Assembly (NCBI RefSeq): GCF_009299795.1
Contig: NZ_VIGP01000002.1
Coordinates: forward strand, 1 to 64,000
From: Brachybacterium subflavum
GTDB taxonomy: Bacteria > Actinomycetota > Actinomycetes > Actinomycetales > Dermabacteraceae
Length of the DNA: 64,000 nt
Direction: 5' to 3'
Below the pieces are notes generated by a model. The model was not told the DNA's origin and made no database searches. It saw only the letters and a program-made list of their open reading frames with translations. The position numbers were made by a program, and so were the translations under genes. Positions 8,302-16,407 of the stretch are shown one piece after another; within the stretch, counting starts at the first letter, position 1, and the number at the start of each line of letters is the position of its first letter.

Positions 8302-9255
8302 TCACCAGGTGGTCTCCTGGTCGGTGCGGTGGTCCTCGGGCTCGATCTGCAGCGTGCAGTGGTCCAGGCCGTGGCGCTCGCGGAGCATCGACTCGGCCGC
8401 ATCGAGCACGGCGTGGCCGTCGATCCCCTCGCGCATCCGCAGGTGCACGGTGAGCACGTCCATCCCGGAGGTGACCGTCCACAGGTGCAGATCGTGCACG
8501 TCGGTCACGCCCGGGACGGCGCGCAGGTCCTCCCCCACGGACCCCGGATCCAGGTGCCGCGGGGTCTCCTGGCCCAGCACCGAGAGGACCTCACGGCCCA
8601 GGATCAGCGCGCGCAGCGCGACGAACACGCCGATCGCGAGGGCGATGGCGGTGTCCCAGAGCGTGCTCCCGGTCGCGCCCACGAGGATCGCGGCGGCGAC
8701 CACGCCGAGGGAGCCGATGGTGTCGGCGAGGACCTCGAGATAGGCGCCCTTGACGTTGAGGCTCTCCTGCGCGCCCGCCCGCAGCAGCCGCATCACCGCG
8801 AGGTTCACGACCAGTCCGAGCGCGCCCACCACGAGCATGGGCACCGAGTCGACGTGCGCGCCGTCCGCTCCCGCGCCGATCCGGCCGATCGCCTCGAGGA
8901 CCACGAAGACCGAGACGCCCAGCATCACGAGCACGGCGAGCAGGGAGGCGAACACCTCGAGGCGGTAGCTGCCGAAGCTGCGCCTGCCCGTGCGGTCGGG
9001 ACGGGCGGCGAGCACCGTCGCCCCGAGCGCGGCGGCGAGGGTGAGGACGTCGGCCGCCATGTGCCCCGCGTCCGAGAGCAGCGCGAGGGACCCCGTGAGC
9101 AGCGCAGTGACCAGTTCGACGACGAAGAAGCCGCCGATCAGCACGAGCGCCCACGCCAGGCGGCGCCGGTGCTTCCCGCCCGCGCTCAGCGCCTGCGCGG
9201 CCGAGGCGTGGGAATGGGCGGCCCCGTGCGACCCGCCGTGCTCGCCCGCCCCCAT
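8302..9255 (-). CDS. Cation diffusion facilitator (CDF) metal efflux transporter
   Basis: A 317-residue six-TM CDF protein. The His-rich N-terminus (HGGSHGAAHSH) is typical of zinc exporters. The transport site is LLSDAGHMAAD in TM2 and VLADTIGS in TM5, giving the HD-HD/DxxxD ligand set of ZitB/CzcD-like Zn2+/Cd2+/H+ antiporters. The C-terminal domain (about 215-317) contains VHDLHLWT, a conserved CDF cytoplasmic motif. Its ATG overlaps the stop of the ArsR gene by one base (TGATG), so both are translated from one mRNA. It expels Zn, Cd or Co from the cytoplasm under control of the upstream ArsR-type sensor. Confidence 0.95.
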   Translation of the reverse strand: MGAGEHGGSHGAAHSHASAAQALSAGGKHRRRLAWALVLIGGFFVVELVTALLTGSLALLSDAGHMAADVLTLAAALGATVLAARPDRTGRRSFGSYRLEVFASLLAVLVMLGVSVFVVLEAIGRIGAGADGAHVDSVPMLVVGALGLVVNLAVMRLLRAGAQESLNVKGAYLEVLADTIGSLGVVAAAILVGATGSTLWDTAIALAIGVFVALRALILGREVLSVLGQETPRHLDPGSVGEDLRAVPGVTDVHDLHLWTVTSGMDVLTVHLRMREGIDGHAVLDAAESMLRERHGLDHCTLQIEPEDHRTDQETTW

Positions 9256-9701
9256 CAGGCTCCGCCCCCTCCGGCCCCGGTGATCTCGGGATGCGTCTGC
9301 TCGGTGTGCGCGGTGTGGGCGACCGCGAGGTCGAGGAGCATCCGCACGTGCGGATCGTCCAGCCGGTAGAACATGCGCCGCCCGTCGCGGCGGGTCGCGA
9401 CCACGCGATGGGCGCGCAGCAGCTTGAGCGCGTGCGAGGTTGAGGAGTCCGACTGCCCCGTGAGCGCAGCAAGGTCGTGCACGCACAGCTCACCCTCGAG
9501 CAGGGCGAGCAGGAGGGTGAGGCGGTTGGGGTCCCCGAGCAGGGAGAACACATCGGCCGTGTCGGCCACGTCGCGGGGGCGCGGCAGGTGCTCGGCGGCG
9601 AGCGCGACGCGACCGGCGTCCACGACGTTGCTCGCGCAGCCCTCGGCGCCGTCCGCAGGCTCTGCGCTCTCCGCAGCCTGCACATGTGACGATGTGTTCA
9701 T
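9255..9701 (-). CDS. ArsR/SmtB-family metal-responsive repressor
   Basis: A 148-residue winged-helix repressor. The core (about 50-140) contains GDPNRLTLLLAL, ELCVHDLAALTG and the recognition helix segment SDSSTSHALKLL. The beta-hairpin is ATRRDGRRMFYRL. The C-terminal helix has DLAVAHTAHTEQTH, whose Asp/His spacing resembles the alpha-5 metal site of CzrA/SmtB-type zinc sensors. The N-terminus contains a Cys within a disordered leader. Overlap with the CDF gene makes it the likely local repressor, released by Zn/Cd. I prefer the ATG at 9701 over an in-frame TTG 36 bp upstream; no strong ribosome-binding site precedes it, so a leaderless message is possible. Confidence 0.9.
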   Translation of the reverse strand: MNTSSHVQAAESAEPADGAEGCASNVVDAGRVALAAEHLPRPRDVADTADVFSLLGDPNRLTLLLALLEGELCVHDLAALTGQSDSSTSHALKLLRAHRVVATRRDGRRMFYRLDDPHVRMLLDLAVAHTAHTEQTHPEITGAGGGGA

Positions 9702-9761
9702 ACGTTCACGGTAGGCCCGCGGCGGAGAAGCGGTCAAGGGCCCGGGTGCCTGGGGTCCCGC

Positions 9762-11012
9762 TCAGACCAACGTGAGCTCGACCCCGTCGTCGGCCTCCAG
9801 ATCCCCCGAGACCCGCCCGCGGGCGAGGCGGGACACGAGCGCGGCGATCGCGCCGTCGCCGGTGACGTTCGTGGCGGTCCCGAAGGAGTCGATCGCGATG
9901 TAGGAGGCGATCATGAGGCCGACGGCGGCCTCGCCGAAGCCGAGCATCGAGGAGAGGATCCCGGCGGCGGCCATGATCGCTCCCCCGGGCACGCCCGGCG
10001 CGGCGATCATGACGATCCCGAGCATGAGCACGAAGCCCACGAGCTTCGCAGGGTCCAGCGGCATCCCGGTGACCACCATGATCGCGACGGCGAAGGAGGT
10101 GATCTTGAGCGTCGAGCCGGCGAGGTGGATCGTCGCGCACAGCGGGACCACGAAGTCGGCGACCGGAGCCGCCACCCCGTTGCGCTTGGTGCACTGGAGG
10201 GTCACGGGGATCGTCGCGGCCGACGAGCTGGTGCCGAGCGCCGTCGCGTAGGCGGGGAGCATCGTCCACAGCATCTTCAGGGGATGGCGGCGCATCGCCC
10301 AGCCGGCCACGCAGTACTGGGCGAGCAGCACGATCACCGTGAGGGCGAAGACCATGAGCACGACCGCGAGGAAGGTGCCGATGACGGTCCAGATCTGCCC
10401 GTTCATGGTCAGCCCCAGGAACATCCCGAAGATGAAGATCGGCAGCAGCGGGATGATGATCGCCTCGATCGTGCGCACCACGATCGTGCGCAGCTGCTCG
10501 AAGGACTCCTGCAGCGCCCCGCGGCGCACCAGCGTCAGCCCGATCCCGAGGCAGAAGGCGAGGATGAGCGCCGTCATCACCTCGAAGACGGGCGGCATCT
10601 CGATCGTGAAGTACGGGGCGATCGCCGAGTCCTCGGGATTCTCCAGCGTCCCCACGCTCGCGCCGGCGAGCATGCGCGGGAGCAGCAGCGCGGAGACGCC
10701 GAGCGCGAGGAGCCCGCACAGGATCGTCGAGACGTAGGCGATGCCCGCGGTGAGGGCGAGCATCTTCCCCGCACCGCGGCCCAGCTCGCCGATGGCCGGG
10801 GTCACGAGCCCCACGATGATCAGCGGGATGAGGAACTCCAGGAAGGCGGAGAACAGCCCGTTGAAGGTGGTGAACACGCGCGCGAGCGCCTCGGGCATCA
10901 CCAGGCCCAGCAGGATGCCCAGCACGATCGCGACCACGATCCGCGGCAGCAGGCCGAAGCGGGGCCGACGGCGGGAGGGAGCGGCGGGCGGGGTGTCGGC
11001 AGCAGGAGTCAT
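9762..11012 (-). CDS. Dicarboxylate/amino acid:cation symporter (DAACS family)
   Basis: A 416-residue secondary transporter of the GltP/GltPh fold: several N-terminal helices, a hairpin with SSSAATIPVTL, and the C-terminal core. The position that carries NMDGT in most glutamate/aspartate carriers reads HLAGST here, so the cation and substrate site is altered. The second hairpin region GVPGGAIMAAAG is retained. It probably takes up a dicarboxylate or a small amino acid with Na+ or H+. It is a monocistronic gene divergent from the ABC-2 cluster (107-bp gap). Family assignment is sound; the substrate is open. Confidence 0.9.
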   Translation of the reverse strand: MTPAADTPPAAPSRRRPRFGLLPRIVVAIVLGILLGLVMPEALARVFTTFNGLFSAFLEFLIPLIIVGLVTPAIGELGRGAGKMLALTAGIAYVSTILCGLLALGVSALLLPRMLAGASVGTLENPEDSAIAPYFTIEMPPVFEVMTALILAFCLGIGLTLVRRGALQESFEQLRTIVVRTIEAIIIPLLPIFIFGMFLGLTMNGQIWTVIGTFLAVVLMVFALTVIVLLAQYCVAGWAMRRHPLKMLWTMLPAYATALGTSSSAATIPVTLQCTKRNGVAAPVADFVVPLCATIHLAGSTLKITSFAVAIMVVTGMPLDPAKLVGFVLMLGIVMIAAPGVPGGAIMAAAGILSSMLGFGEAAVGLMIASYIAIDSFGTATNVTGDGAIAALVSRLARGRVSGDLEADDGVELTLV

Positions 11013-11119
11013 CGATCATCCGGTTCGTCGGGGGAAGAGGGATCGGCACAGGGTACCGATCCGCACCGCTTTCCCCGAACCTCTCGCGCGGGCGTCGGCC
11101 GCACCCTAGACTCGCGCGG

Positions 11120-11914
11120 GTGCTCGCCTTCTGGAGGATCCTCGCCGCCTCCTTCCGGCAGTACTCCACCTACCGCGTCGCCACCGTCGCCGGAGTGTTC
11201 ACGAACTCCGTGTTCGGCCTGATCCGCGCCTCGATCCTGCTGGCGGCGGTCTCCACCGCCGGGGGCGAGCTGCGCGGCTACGATGCCCTGCAGGCCGCGA
11301 CCTACGTGTGGCTGGGCCAGGCGCTGCTGGCCCCCGTCGAGGCCTTCGGCACCCGGGAGGTCGCCGAGCGCGTCCACCAGGGCGACGTGGCCGTCGACCT
11401 GCTGCGGCCCCTGGGGTTCCTCAGGCTCCAGTACGCGCAGAAGCTGGGCCGCTCCGGCTTCCTGCTGCTCGCCCGCGGGATCCCGCCGATGCTCGTGGGG
11501 GCGGCGCTCACGGGCATCTCCCTGCCCACGGACCCGGTGGCCTGGCTGCTGGGCGTGCTCGCGATCCTGCTCGCGATCACCGTCGCCTTCCTCGCGGACA
11601 TGCTGGTGAACCTCGCGGCGTTCTGGATCGTGCAGACCCGCGGGCTCACCGTCGTCTACACGGCCGTGATGAATCTGCTCTCGGGATTCCTCATCCCGAT
11701 CGCCTGGTTCCCGGACTGGCTGATCGCCCTCACCCGCGCGACCCCGTTCCCCGCCATGGTGCAGACCCCGATCGACGTGCTCTCGGCGCGGGTGAGCACC
11801 GCGGAGGCCCTGCCGGAGATCGGCGTGCAGGCGCTGTGGGCGGGCGTCCTCGCCCTCGCCGCCTGGGCGATGCTGCAGCGCGGGATCCGTTCGCTGGAGG
11901 TGCAGGGTGGCTGA
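11120..11914 (+). CDS. ABC-2 type transporter permease, subunit 1
   Basis: A 264-residue membrane protein with about six helices and no ATPase motifs. It resembles the ABC-2/DUF990 permeases that occur in pairs with one ATPase. The start is GTG at 11120; no ATG is available before the first helix. Its stop lies inside the next gene (8-bp overlap), and the ATPase follows, so the three form a tight export operon. The likely product is a heterodimeric membrane channel. Substrate unknown; related systems in actinobacteria export drugs or viologens. Confidence 0.88.
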   Translation: MLAFWRILAASFRQYSTYRVATVAGVFTNSVFGLIRASILLAAVSTAGGELRGYDALQAATYVWLGQALLAPVEAFGTREVAERVHQGDVAVDLLRPLGFLRLQYAQKLGRSGFLLLARGIPPMLVGAALTGISLPTDPVAWLLGVLAILLAITVAFLADMLVNLAAFWIVQTRGLTVVYTAVMNLLSGFLIPIAWFPDWLIALTRATPFPAMVQTPIDVLSARVSTAEALPEIGVQALWAGVLALAAWAMLQRGIRSLEVQGG

Positions 11915-12752
11915 GAGGACCCCGTCGGGCCGGTCCCGCGCGACCCGGCCGGTCTCCGCGCTGCGGATGGTCGCGACGCTCTACGGCTCGCGGATCCGCT
12001 CGCAGGCCGCGTTCCGCACGAGCTTCGTCATGGACCTGCTGGGCCAGGTCCTCATCGTGGGCACCGAGTTCCTCGAGCTGTGGGTGATCCTCTCCCAGGT
12101 CGACGTGCTGGGCGGGATGACGCTGCCGCAGGTCGCCGTGGTCTACGGCCTCGGTGCCCTCGCCTTCGGGATCGCCGACATGCTGTTCGGGGAGATCGAC
12201 GGGCTCTCCACGGCGATCCGCTCGGGCACGCTCGAGACCCTCATGATCCGCCCGGTGCCGATGCTGCTGCAGATCTCGAGCCTGGACCTCTCCCTGCGGC
12301 GGCTGGGACGGATCGGCGTCGGCATCGCGATGACCGTGACCGCGCTCGCGATCGCGGGCTTCTCCCCCACCCCGGCGACGCTCGCACTGCTGGTGCTCGC
12401 GCCGCTCGCGGGCGCCGCGATCATGGGCGCCCTGTTCACGATGGCCGGGGCCATGCAGTTCTGGCTCGTGGACGGCCGCGAGTTCGCGAACGCGTTCACC
12501 TACGGCGGCAACTACGTGGCCACGAACCCCGGCGCGGTGTTCCCGCTGCCGCTGCGGGCGTTCTTCACCTTCGTGATCCCGACGACGCTCGTCGCCTACA
12601 CCCCGACCCTGGCCCTGCTGGACCTGCCCGGTCCGCCGCTGCTGCCGCAGTGGACGGGCTGGCTGGGCCTGCCGGTCGCGGTCCTCGCCTGGATCCTCGC
12701 CGCGCTGCTGTGGCGCGCGGGGGTCCGTCGCTACACAGGAGCCGGCGGATGA
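11907..12752 (+). CDS. ABC-2 type transporter permease, subunit 2 (DUF990-like)
   Basis: A 281-residue partner permease with about six helices and the DUF990-type segment around YGGNYVATNPG before the last helices. It begins with GTG inside the end of subunit 1 and ends in ATGA overlap with the ATPase gene. The basic, cytoplasmic N-terminus (about 25 residues) precedes the first helix. It likely pairs with subunit 1 to form the channel of the exporter. Confidence 0.88.
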   Translation: MAERTPSGRSRATRPVSALRMVATLYGSRIRSQAAFRTSFVMDLLGQVLIVGTEFLELWVILSQVDVLGGMTLPQVAVVYGLGALAFGIADMLFGEIDGLSTAIRSGTLETLMIRPVPMLLQISSLDLSLRRLGRIGVGIAMTVTALAIAGFSPTPATLALLVLAPLAGAAIMGALFTMAGAMQFWLVDGREFANAFTYGGNYVATNPGAVFPLPLRAFFTFVIPTTLVAYTPTLALLDLPGPPLLPQWTGWLGLPVAVLAWILAALLWRAGVRRYTGAGG

Positions 12753-13732
12753 TGAACCATGACACGACCCAGCCCGCGATCGACCTGCGCTCCCTGCGCC
12801 GGGACTACGTGGTGCGCTCGGGGCCGATCGGCCGCCGCGCGCGCAGGGTGGTGCGCGCGGTCGACGACGTGACCCTGCAGGTGCGCGCCGGGGAGGCGGT
12901 CGGCTTCGTGGGCGCGAACGGCGCCGGGAAGTCCACGACCATCAAGATGATGACCGGCATCCTCCAGCCCACCTCCGGCGACGTGCGGGTGCTGGGTCGC
13001 CGCCCCGTCGCCGAGCGCCGGCGCCTGGCCCGGGAGATCGGCGTGGTCTTCGGCCAGCGCTCCCAGCTGTGGTGGGACCTCCCCCTGCGCGACTCCTTCC
13101 GGATCCTGGGGGCGATGCACCGCATGAGCGAGTCCGCGCGCGAGGAGCGCCTGGGCCGCCTGGTCGAGGGGCTCGACCTCGAGGGATTCCTCGACCGGCC
13201 GGTGCGCCAGCTCTCGCTCGGGCAGCGGATGCGCGGCGAGGTCGCGGCCTCGCTGCTGCACTCCCCGCGCCTGGTGATCCTCGACGAACCCACGATCGGC
13301 CTGGACATGATCTCGAAGGAGGGGCTGCGCCGCTTCCTGCGCGAGGACCGCGACGAGCGCGGCACGACGCTGTTCCTCACCACGCACGACATGGGGGACG
13401 TCGAGCGGCTGTGCGAGCGGATCGTCGTGGTCAACTCCGGCACGGTCGCCTTCGACGGCCCCCTCGCCGGCTTCCGCGAGTCCCTCGGCGCGCCCCGCGA
13501 GCTCGTCGTCGACCTCGCTGCGCCGCGGGAGGCGCTCGCCCTCCCGCGCGAGGCCGAGGTGCTCGCCGTGGAGGCCGACGGGATCCGCCATCGCATCGCC
13601 TTCCGCGGCAGCGAGATGACGGTGCCCGCGCTGCTCTCCGCGATCGGCGCGCAGGCCGAGATCGCCGATCTCTCCCTCGCCGAGCCCGCGATCGAGGACC
13701 TCGTGCGGGAGATCTACGCCCGGGGCCGGTGA
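12749..13732 (+). CDS. ABC-2 type transporter ATP-binding protein
   Basis: A 327-residue ATPase. Walker A is GANGAGKST, the signature is LSLGQRMRGE, and Walker B is LVILDEPTIGLD, with H-loop TTHDMGD. FGQRSQLWWDLP in the Q-loop region is characteristic of the ATPases that pair with DUF990-type permeases. The C-terminal 90 residues form the accessory domain seen in drug-exporter ATPases. Two adjacent ATG codons (12749 and 12752) are possible starts; the first gives the ATGA overlap with permease 2. It energises the exporter encoded just upstream. Confidence 0.93.
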   Translation: MMNHDTTQPAIDLRSLRRDYVVRSGPIGRRARRVVRAVDDVTLQVRAGEAVGFVGANGAGKSTTIKMMTGILQPTSGDVRVLGRRPVAERRRLAREIGVVFGQRSQLWWDLPLRDSFRILGAMHRMSESAREERLGRLVEGLDLEGFLDRPVRQLSLGQRMRGEVAASLLHSPRLVILDEPTIGLDMISKEGLRRFLREDRDERGTTLFLTTHDMGDVERLCERIVVVNSGTVAFDGPLAGFRESLGAPRELVVDLAAPREALALPREAEVLAVEADGIRHRIAFRGSEMTVPALLSAIGAQAEIADLSLAEPAIEDLVREIYARGR

Positions 13733-13850
13733 GAGCGGCGGGCGTCGGGCCGCTGCCGCCACGTATCCTCGCTGCGGGCCCGCCCGTCGGCCCGGTCGCA
13801 CCCCGCAGCACCGACCCGCAGCACCGCCCCGCAGCGAGCGAGGAGAGCAC

Positions 13851-15119
13851 ATGAGCCCCGCCACCCCGTCCGTCGGCCGGATGATCTCGAGCGGTCTGGA
13901 CGCCGTGCCGAAGATGCTCCGCCACGATGCCCCGCGCACCCGCCACGAGGCGATGGCGCGAGGGATGCTCGACCACGTGCTGCGCGATCGTCGTGCGCGA
14001 CGCCAGTTCGCGCGGCGGATCGCCGAGGTCTCCGGGTCGGTGCCCGCCTTCCGCACCACCACCCGCAGCGCGGCCGACGCCTTCGACCTGGTGGGCCAAT
14101 CCCCCTCGACCGGCTCCTCCGAGATCCTCGCGGTCAAGCTGGTGATCGACGGGGACCTCTCCGCGCAGCGTCTGCGCTCCCTGCTCGGCTCCCTCGAGAG
14201 GACCCCGGGCAGCCGCCTGCTGCTCATCGTGCCGCGCTCGCGGCGCTCGGCCGTGCGCGAGGTCGACGACCCCACGGGCCGCATCCGCATGGTGACCTGG
14301 GCGCAGGTCGCCAAGAGGCTCGTGCCGCACGACCCCGAGAGCGCCGAGCTGTGGACCGCCCTCGCCGAGTTCGGCGAGAACCGGGCCGTCGAGGACGCCC
14401 AGCAGCCCGTCGCGCCGAAGGTCCTGCTCGACGAGGAGGTCACGAACGAACTGCGCGACCACCTGCGCTCGATGCTCCTGGTCAGCGACGAGCTCATCCA
14501 TCGCGCGCCGCGCTTCTCCTCCTCGCGCAGCCACCCGCGGGCCTGGCTGCACGCGGGTGCGAGCGGCAACGACCTCGGCGTCGAGTTCGATGCCGTCGAG
14601 GACGGCTCCGCGATCTGGCTCGTCGGCTCCCGCCCCCAGCGGTCCTTCCCGCTGGAGATCGGGGCGCTCGGCTCCGACGAGGAGCGCGAGGCCGCGATCG
14701 CCCGCCTGCGCGCGATCGCCTCCCGCCCCGACTGGCGCTACGACGCGGACCTCACCTTCGAGCCCGACTCCTACATCGGCACCCCGGCCTCCCGGAAGCT
14801 CGAGGACGCCCGCGCCCTGCTCTGGGAGGTCCTCGACCCGGGCCGCCTCGAGGCGAGCGGCTTCCCGCTGGTCCCCCGCCAGCAGCCCGACATGACCGCC
14901 GACCGCCTGTCCGTGCGCGTGCACGCTCCGTCGATCCCCCGCTCGGGCACCTTCCTGGTCTCCATCGGCGGCTCGAGCACCTGGCGCACGCTGCTGCCGC
15001 GCGTCACCCGCGAGCACGACCACCGCACCTACGTCGTGCAGGCCAAGAAGTCCGACTCCGTCCAGGATCTCGTCACCAGCGTCCACGAGGCGCTGCACTC
15101 GCTCGCGACCAAGCCCTGA
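13851..15119 (+). CDS. Hypothetical protein, 422 residues, unrecognised family
   Basis: The ATG at 13851 follows GCGAGGAGAGCAC, a strong ribosome-binding site, and the frame has normal codon bias, so this is a real gene. It is soluble, with no signal peptide or membrane helix. Residues about 25-60 are helical and Arg-rich. Residues about 80-165 alternate strands and helices (AVKLVIDG, LLLIVPRSRR, RIRMVTWAQV), loosely reminiscent of the restriction-endonuclease-like fold, but a proper D...ExK site is not visible. Residues about 200-320 and 340-420 look like further alpha/beta domains ending in HRTYVVQAKKS. It sits alone between the ABC-2 exporter and the lipoate ligase, 118 bp after the former. 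No function is assigned. Confidence 0.8.
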   Translation: MSPATPSVGRMISSGLDAVPKMLRHDAPRTRHEAMARGMLDHVLRDRRARRQFARRIAEVSGSVPAFRTTTRSAADAFDLVGQSPSTGSSEILAVKLVIDGDLSAQRLRSLLGSLERTPGSRLLLIVPRSRRSAVREVDDPTGRIRMVTWAQVAKRLVPHDPESAELWTALAEFGENRAVEDAQQPVAPKVLLDEEVTNELRDHLRSMLLVSDELIHRAPRFSSSRSHPRAWLHAGASGNDLGVEFDAVEDGSAIWLVGSRPQRSFPLEIGALGSDEEREAAIARLRAIASRPDWRYDADLTFEPDSYIGTPASRKLEDARALLWEVLDPGRLEASGFPLVPRQQPDMTADRLSVRVHAPSIPRSGTFLVSIGGSSTWRTLLPRVTREHDHRTYVVQAKKSDSVQDLVTSVHEALHSLATKP

Positions 15120-15247
15120 GCACCCGGCGGGCCGGATCCCTGGAACGATGCGCGGCTCACATCCCGCGGGCGCGCGGCGGCTGGGACAATGACGGCTGAG
15201 GGCGCCCTCACCGGGGCGCCGCAACCATGTCGCAGGAGGCAGCGAGG

Positions 15248-16306
15248 GTGAACGGCTCGTTCAAGGTCCGCGGAGGCAAGCTCGTCTCGGTCGAGGTGGA
15301 GGCCTCGGACGGGGTGATCACCTCCGCCCACGTGTTCGGCGACTTCTTCCTCGAGCCCGACGAGGCCCTCGAGGACATCGACGCCGCGATCGTCGGCCTG
15401 CCGGTGAAGGCGAGCGCCGCCACGATCACCGAGGCGATCTCCGCGCGCCTCGCCGCCCGGCACGGCGACGTCCAGATGATCGGCTTCGACGCGGACGCCG
15501 TCGCGATCGCGGTGCGCCGCGCGCTGGGCAACGCGACCAGCTGGGACGACCACGAGTTCGACGTCATCGGGCCGGTCACCATGGCGCCGATCATGCACGT
15601 CGCGCTCGACGAGGTGATCCCCCACGAGGTCGCCGCGGGACGGCGCAGGCCGCTGCTGCGGATCTGGGACTGGGACTCCCCGCTCGTGGTGATCGGCTCC
15701 TACCAGAGCGTGAAGAACGAGATCGATCCCGAGGGCGCCGCGAAGCACGGCATCGGCGTGGTGCGCCGCATCACCGGCGGCGGCGCCATGTTCATGGAGG
15801 CCGGCAACTGCCTCACCTATTCCCTCGTGGTGCCGTCCTCCCTCGTCGAGGGCCTGAGCTTCGAGCAGTCCTACGCCTACCTCGACGACTGGGTGATGGG
15901 CGCGCTCGCGGAGATCGGGGTGCGCGCCCGGTACGTGCCGCTGAACGACATCGCCTCGGACAAGGGCAAGATCGGCGGCGCCGCCCAGCGCCGCTTCGCG
16001 GGGGGCGTGGTCCTGCACCACGTCACCATGAGCTACGACATCGACGCCGACAAGATGGGCGAGGTGCTGCGCGTGGGCCGCGAGAAGCTCTCGGACAAGG
16101 GCACCCGCAGCGCGAACAAGCGCGTGGACCCGATGCGCTCGCAGACCGGCATGGCCCGGGAGGCGATCATCGACAGCTTCCTGGACTACTTCCGCGGGAA
16201 GTACGCCACCCACGAGTCGGCGTACACCGAGGCCGAGCTCGCCGCGGCGCGGGACCTCGTGGACACGAAGTTCGCCACCGAGGAGTGGACCCAGCGCGTG
16301 CCGTGA
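15248..16306 (+). CDS. lplA: Lipoate--protein ligase, domain-permuted LplB-LplA type
   Basis: A 352-residue ligase that attaches lipoate to E2 and GcvH proteins. The catalytic BPL/LplA/LipB domain (about 90-310) has RRITGGGAMF and the lysine segment GKIGGAAQRR that contacts lipoyl-AMP. The first 85 residues (FKVRGGKLVSVEV, GDFFLEPDEALE) match the small accessory domain that lies at the C-terminus in E. coli LplA and is a separate LplB chain in some archaea; here it is N-terminal. I chose GTG 15248 because AGGAGG lies 8 nt upstream and the domain begins at once; an ATG at 15227 has no such site. The gene stands alone, convergent to nothing, 100 bp before valS. Confidence 0.9.
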   Translation: MNGSFKVRGGKLVSVEVEASDGVITSAHVFGDFFLEPDEALEDIDAAIVGLPVKASAATITEAISARLAARHGDVQMIGFDADAVAIAVRRALGNATSWDDHEFDVIGPVTMAPIMHVALDEVIPHEVAAGRRRPLLRIWDWDSPLVVIGSYQSVKNEIDPEGAAKHGIGVVRRITGGGAMFMEAGNCLTYSLVVPSSLVEGLSFEQSYAYLDDWVMGALAEIGVRARYVPLNDIASDKGKIGGAAQRRFAGGVVLHHVTMSYDIDADKMGEVLRVGREKLSDKGTRSANKRVDPMRSQTGMAREAIIDSFLDYFRGKYATHESAYTEAELAAARDLVDTKFATEEWTQRVP

Positions 16307-16407
16307 GCGGCGTGCCCGCGTCGGAGCCCGCGCCGTCGCGCCCCGTGCGCCCCTGATCACGTCCCAGGATTGCGCCCACAGGCACGATGCCTGGAACAAT
16401 GGGCGCC

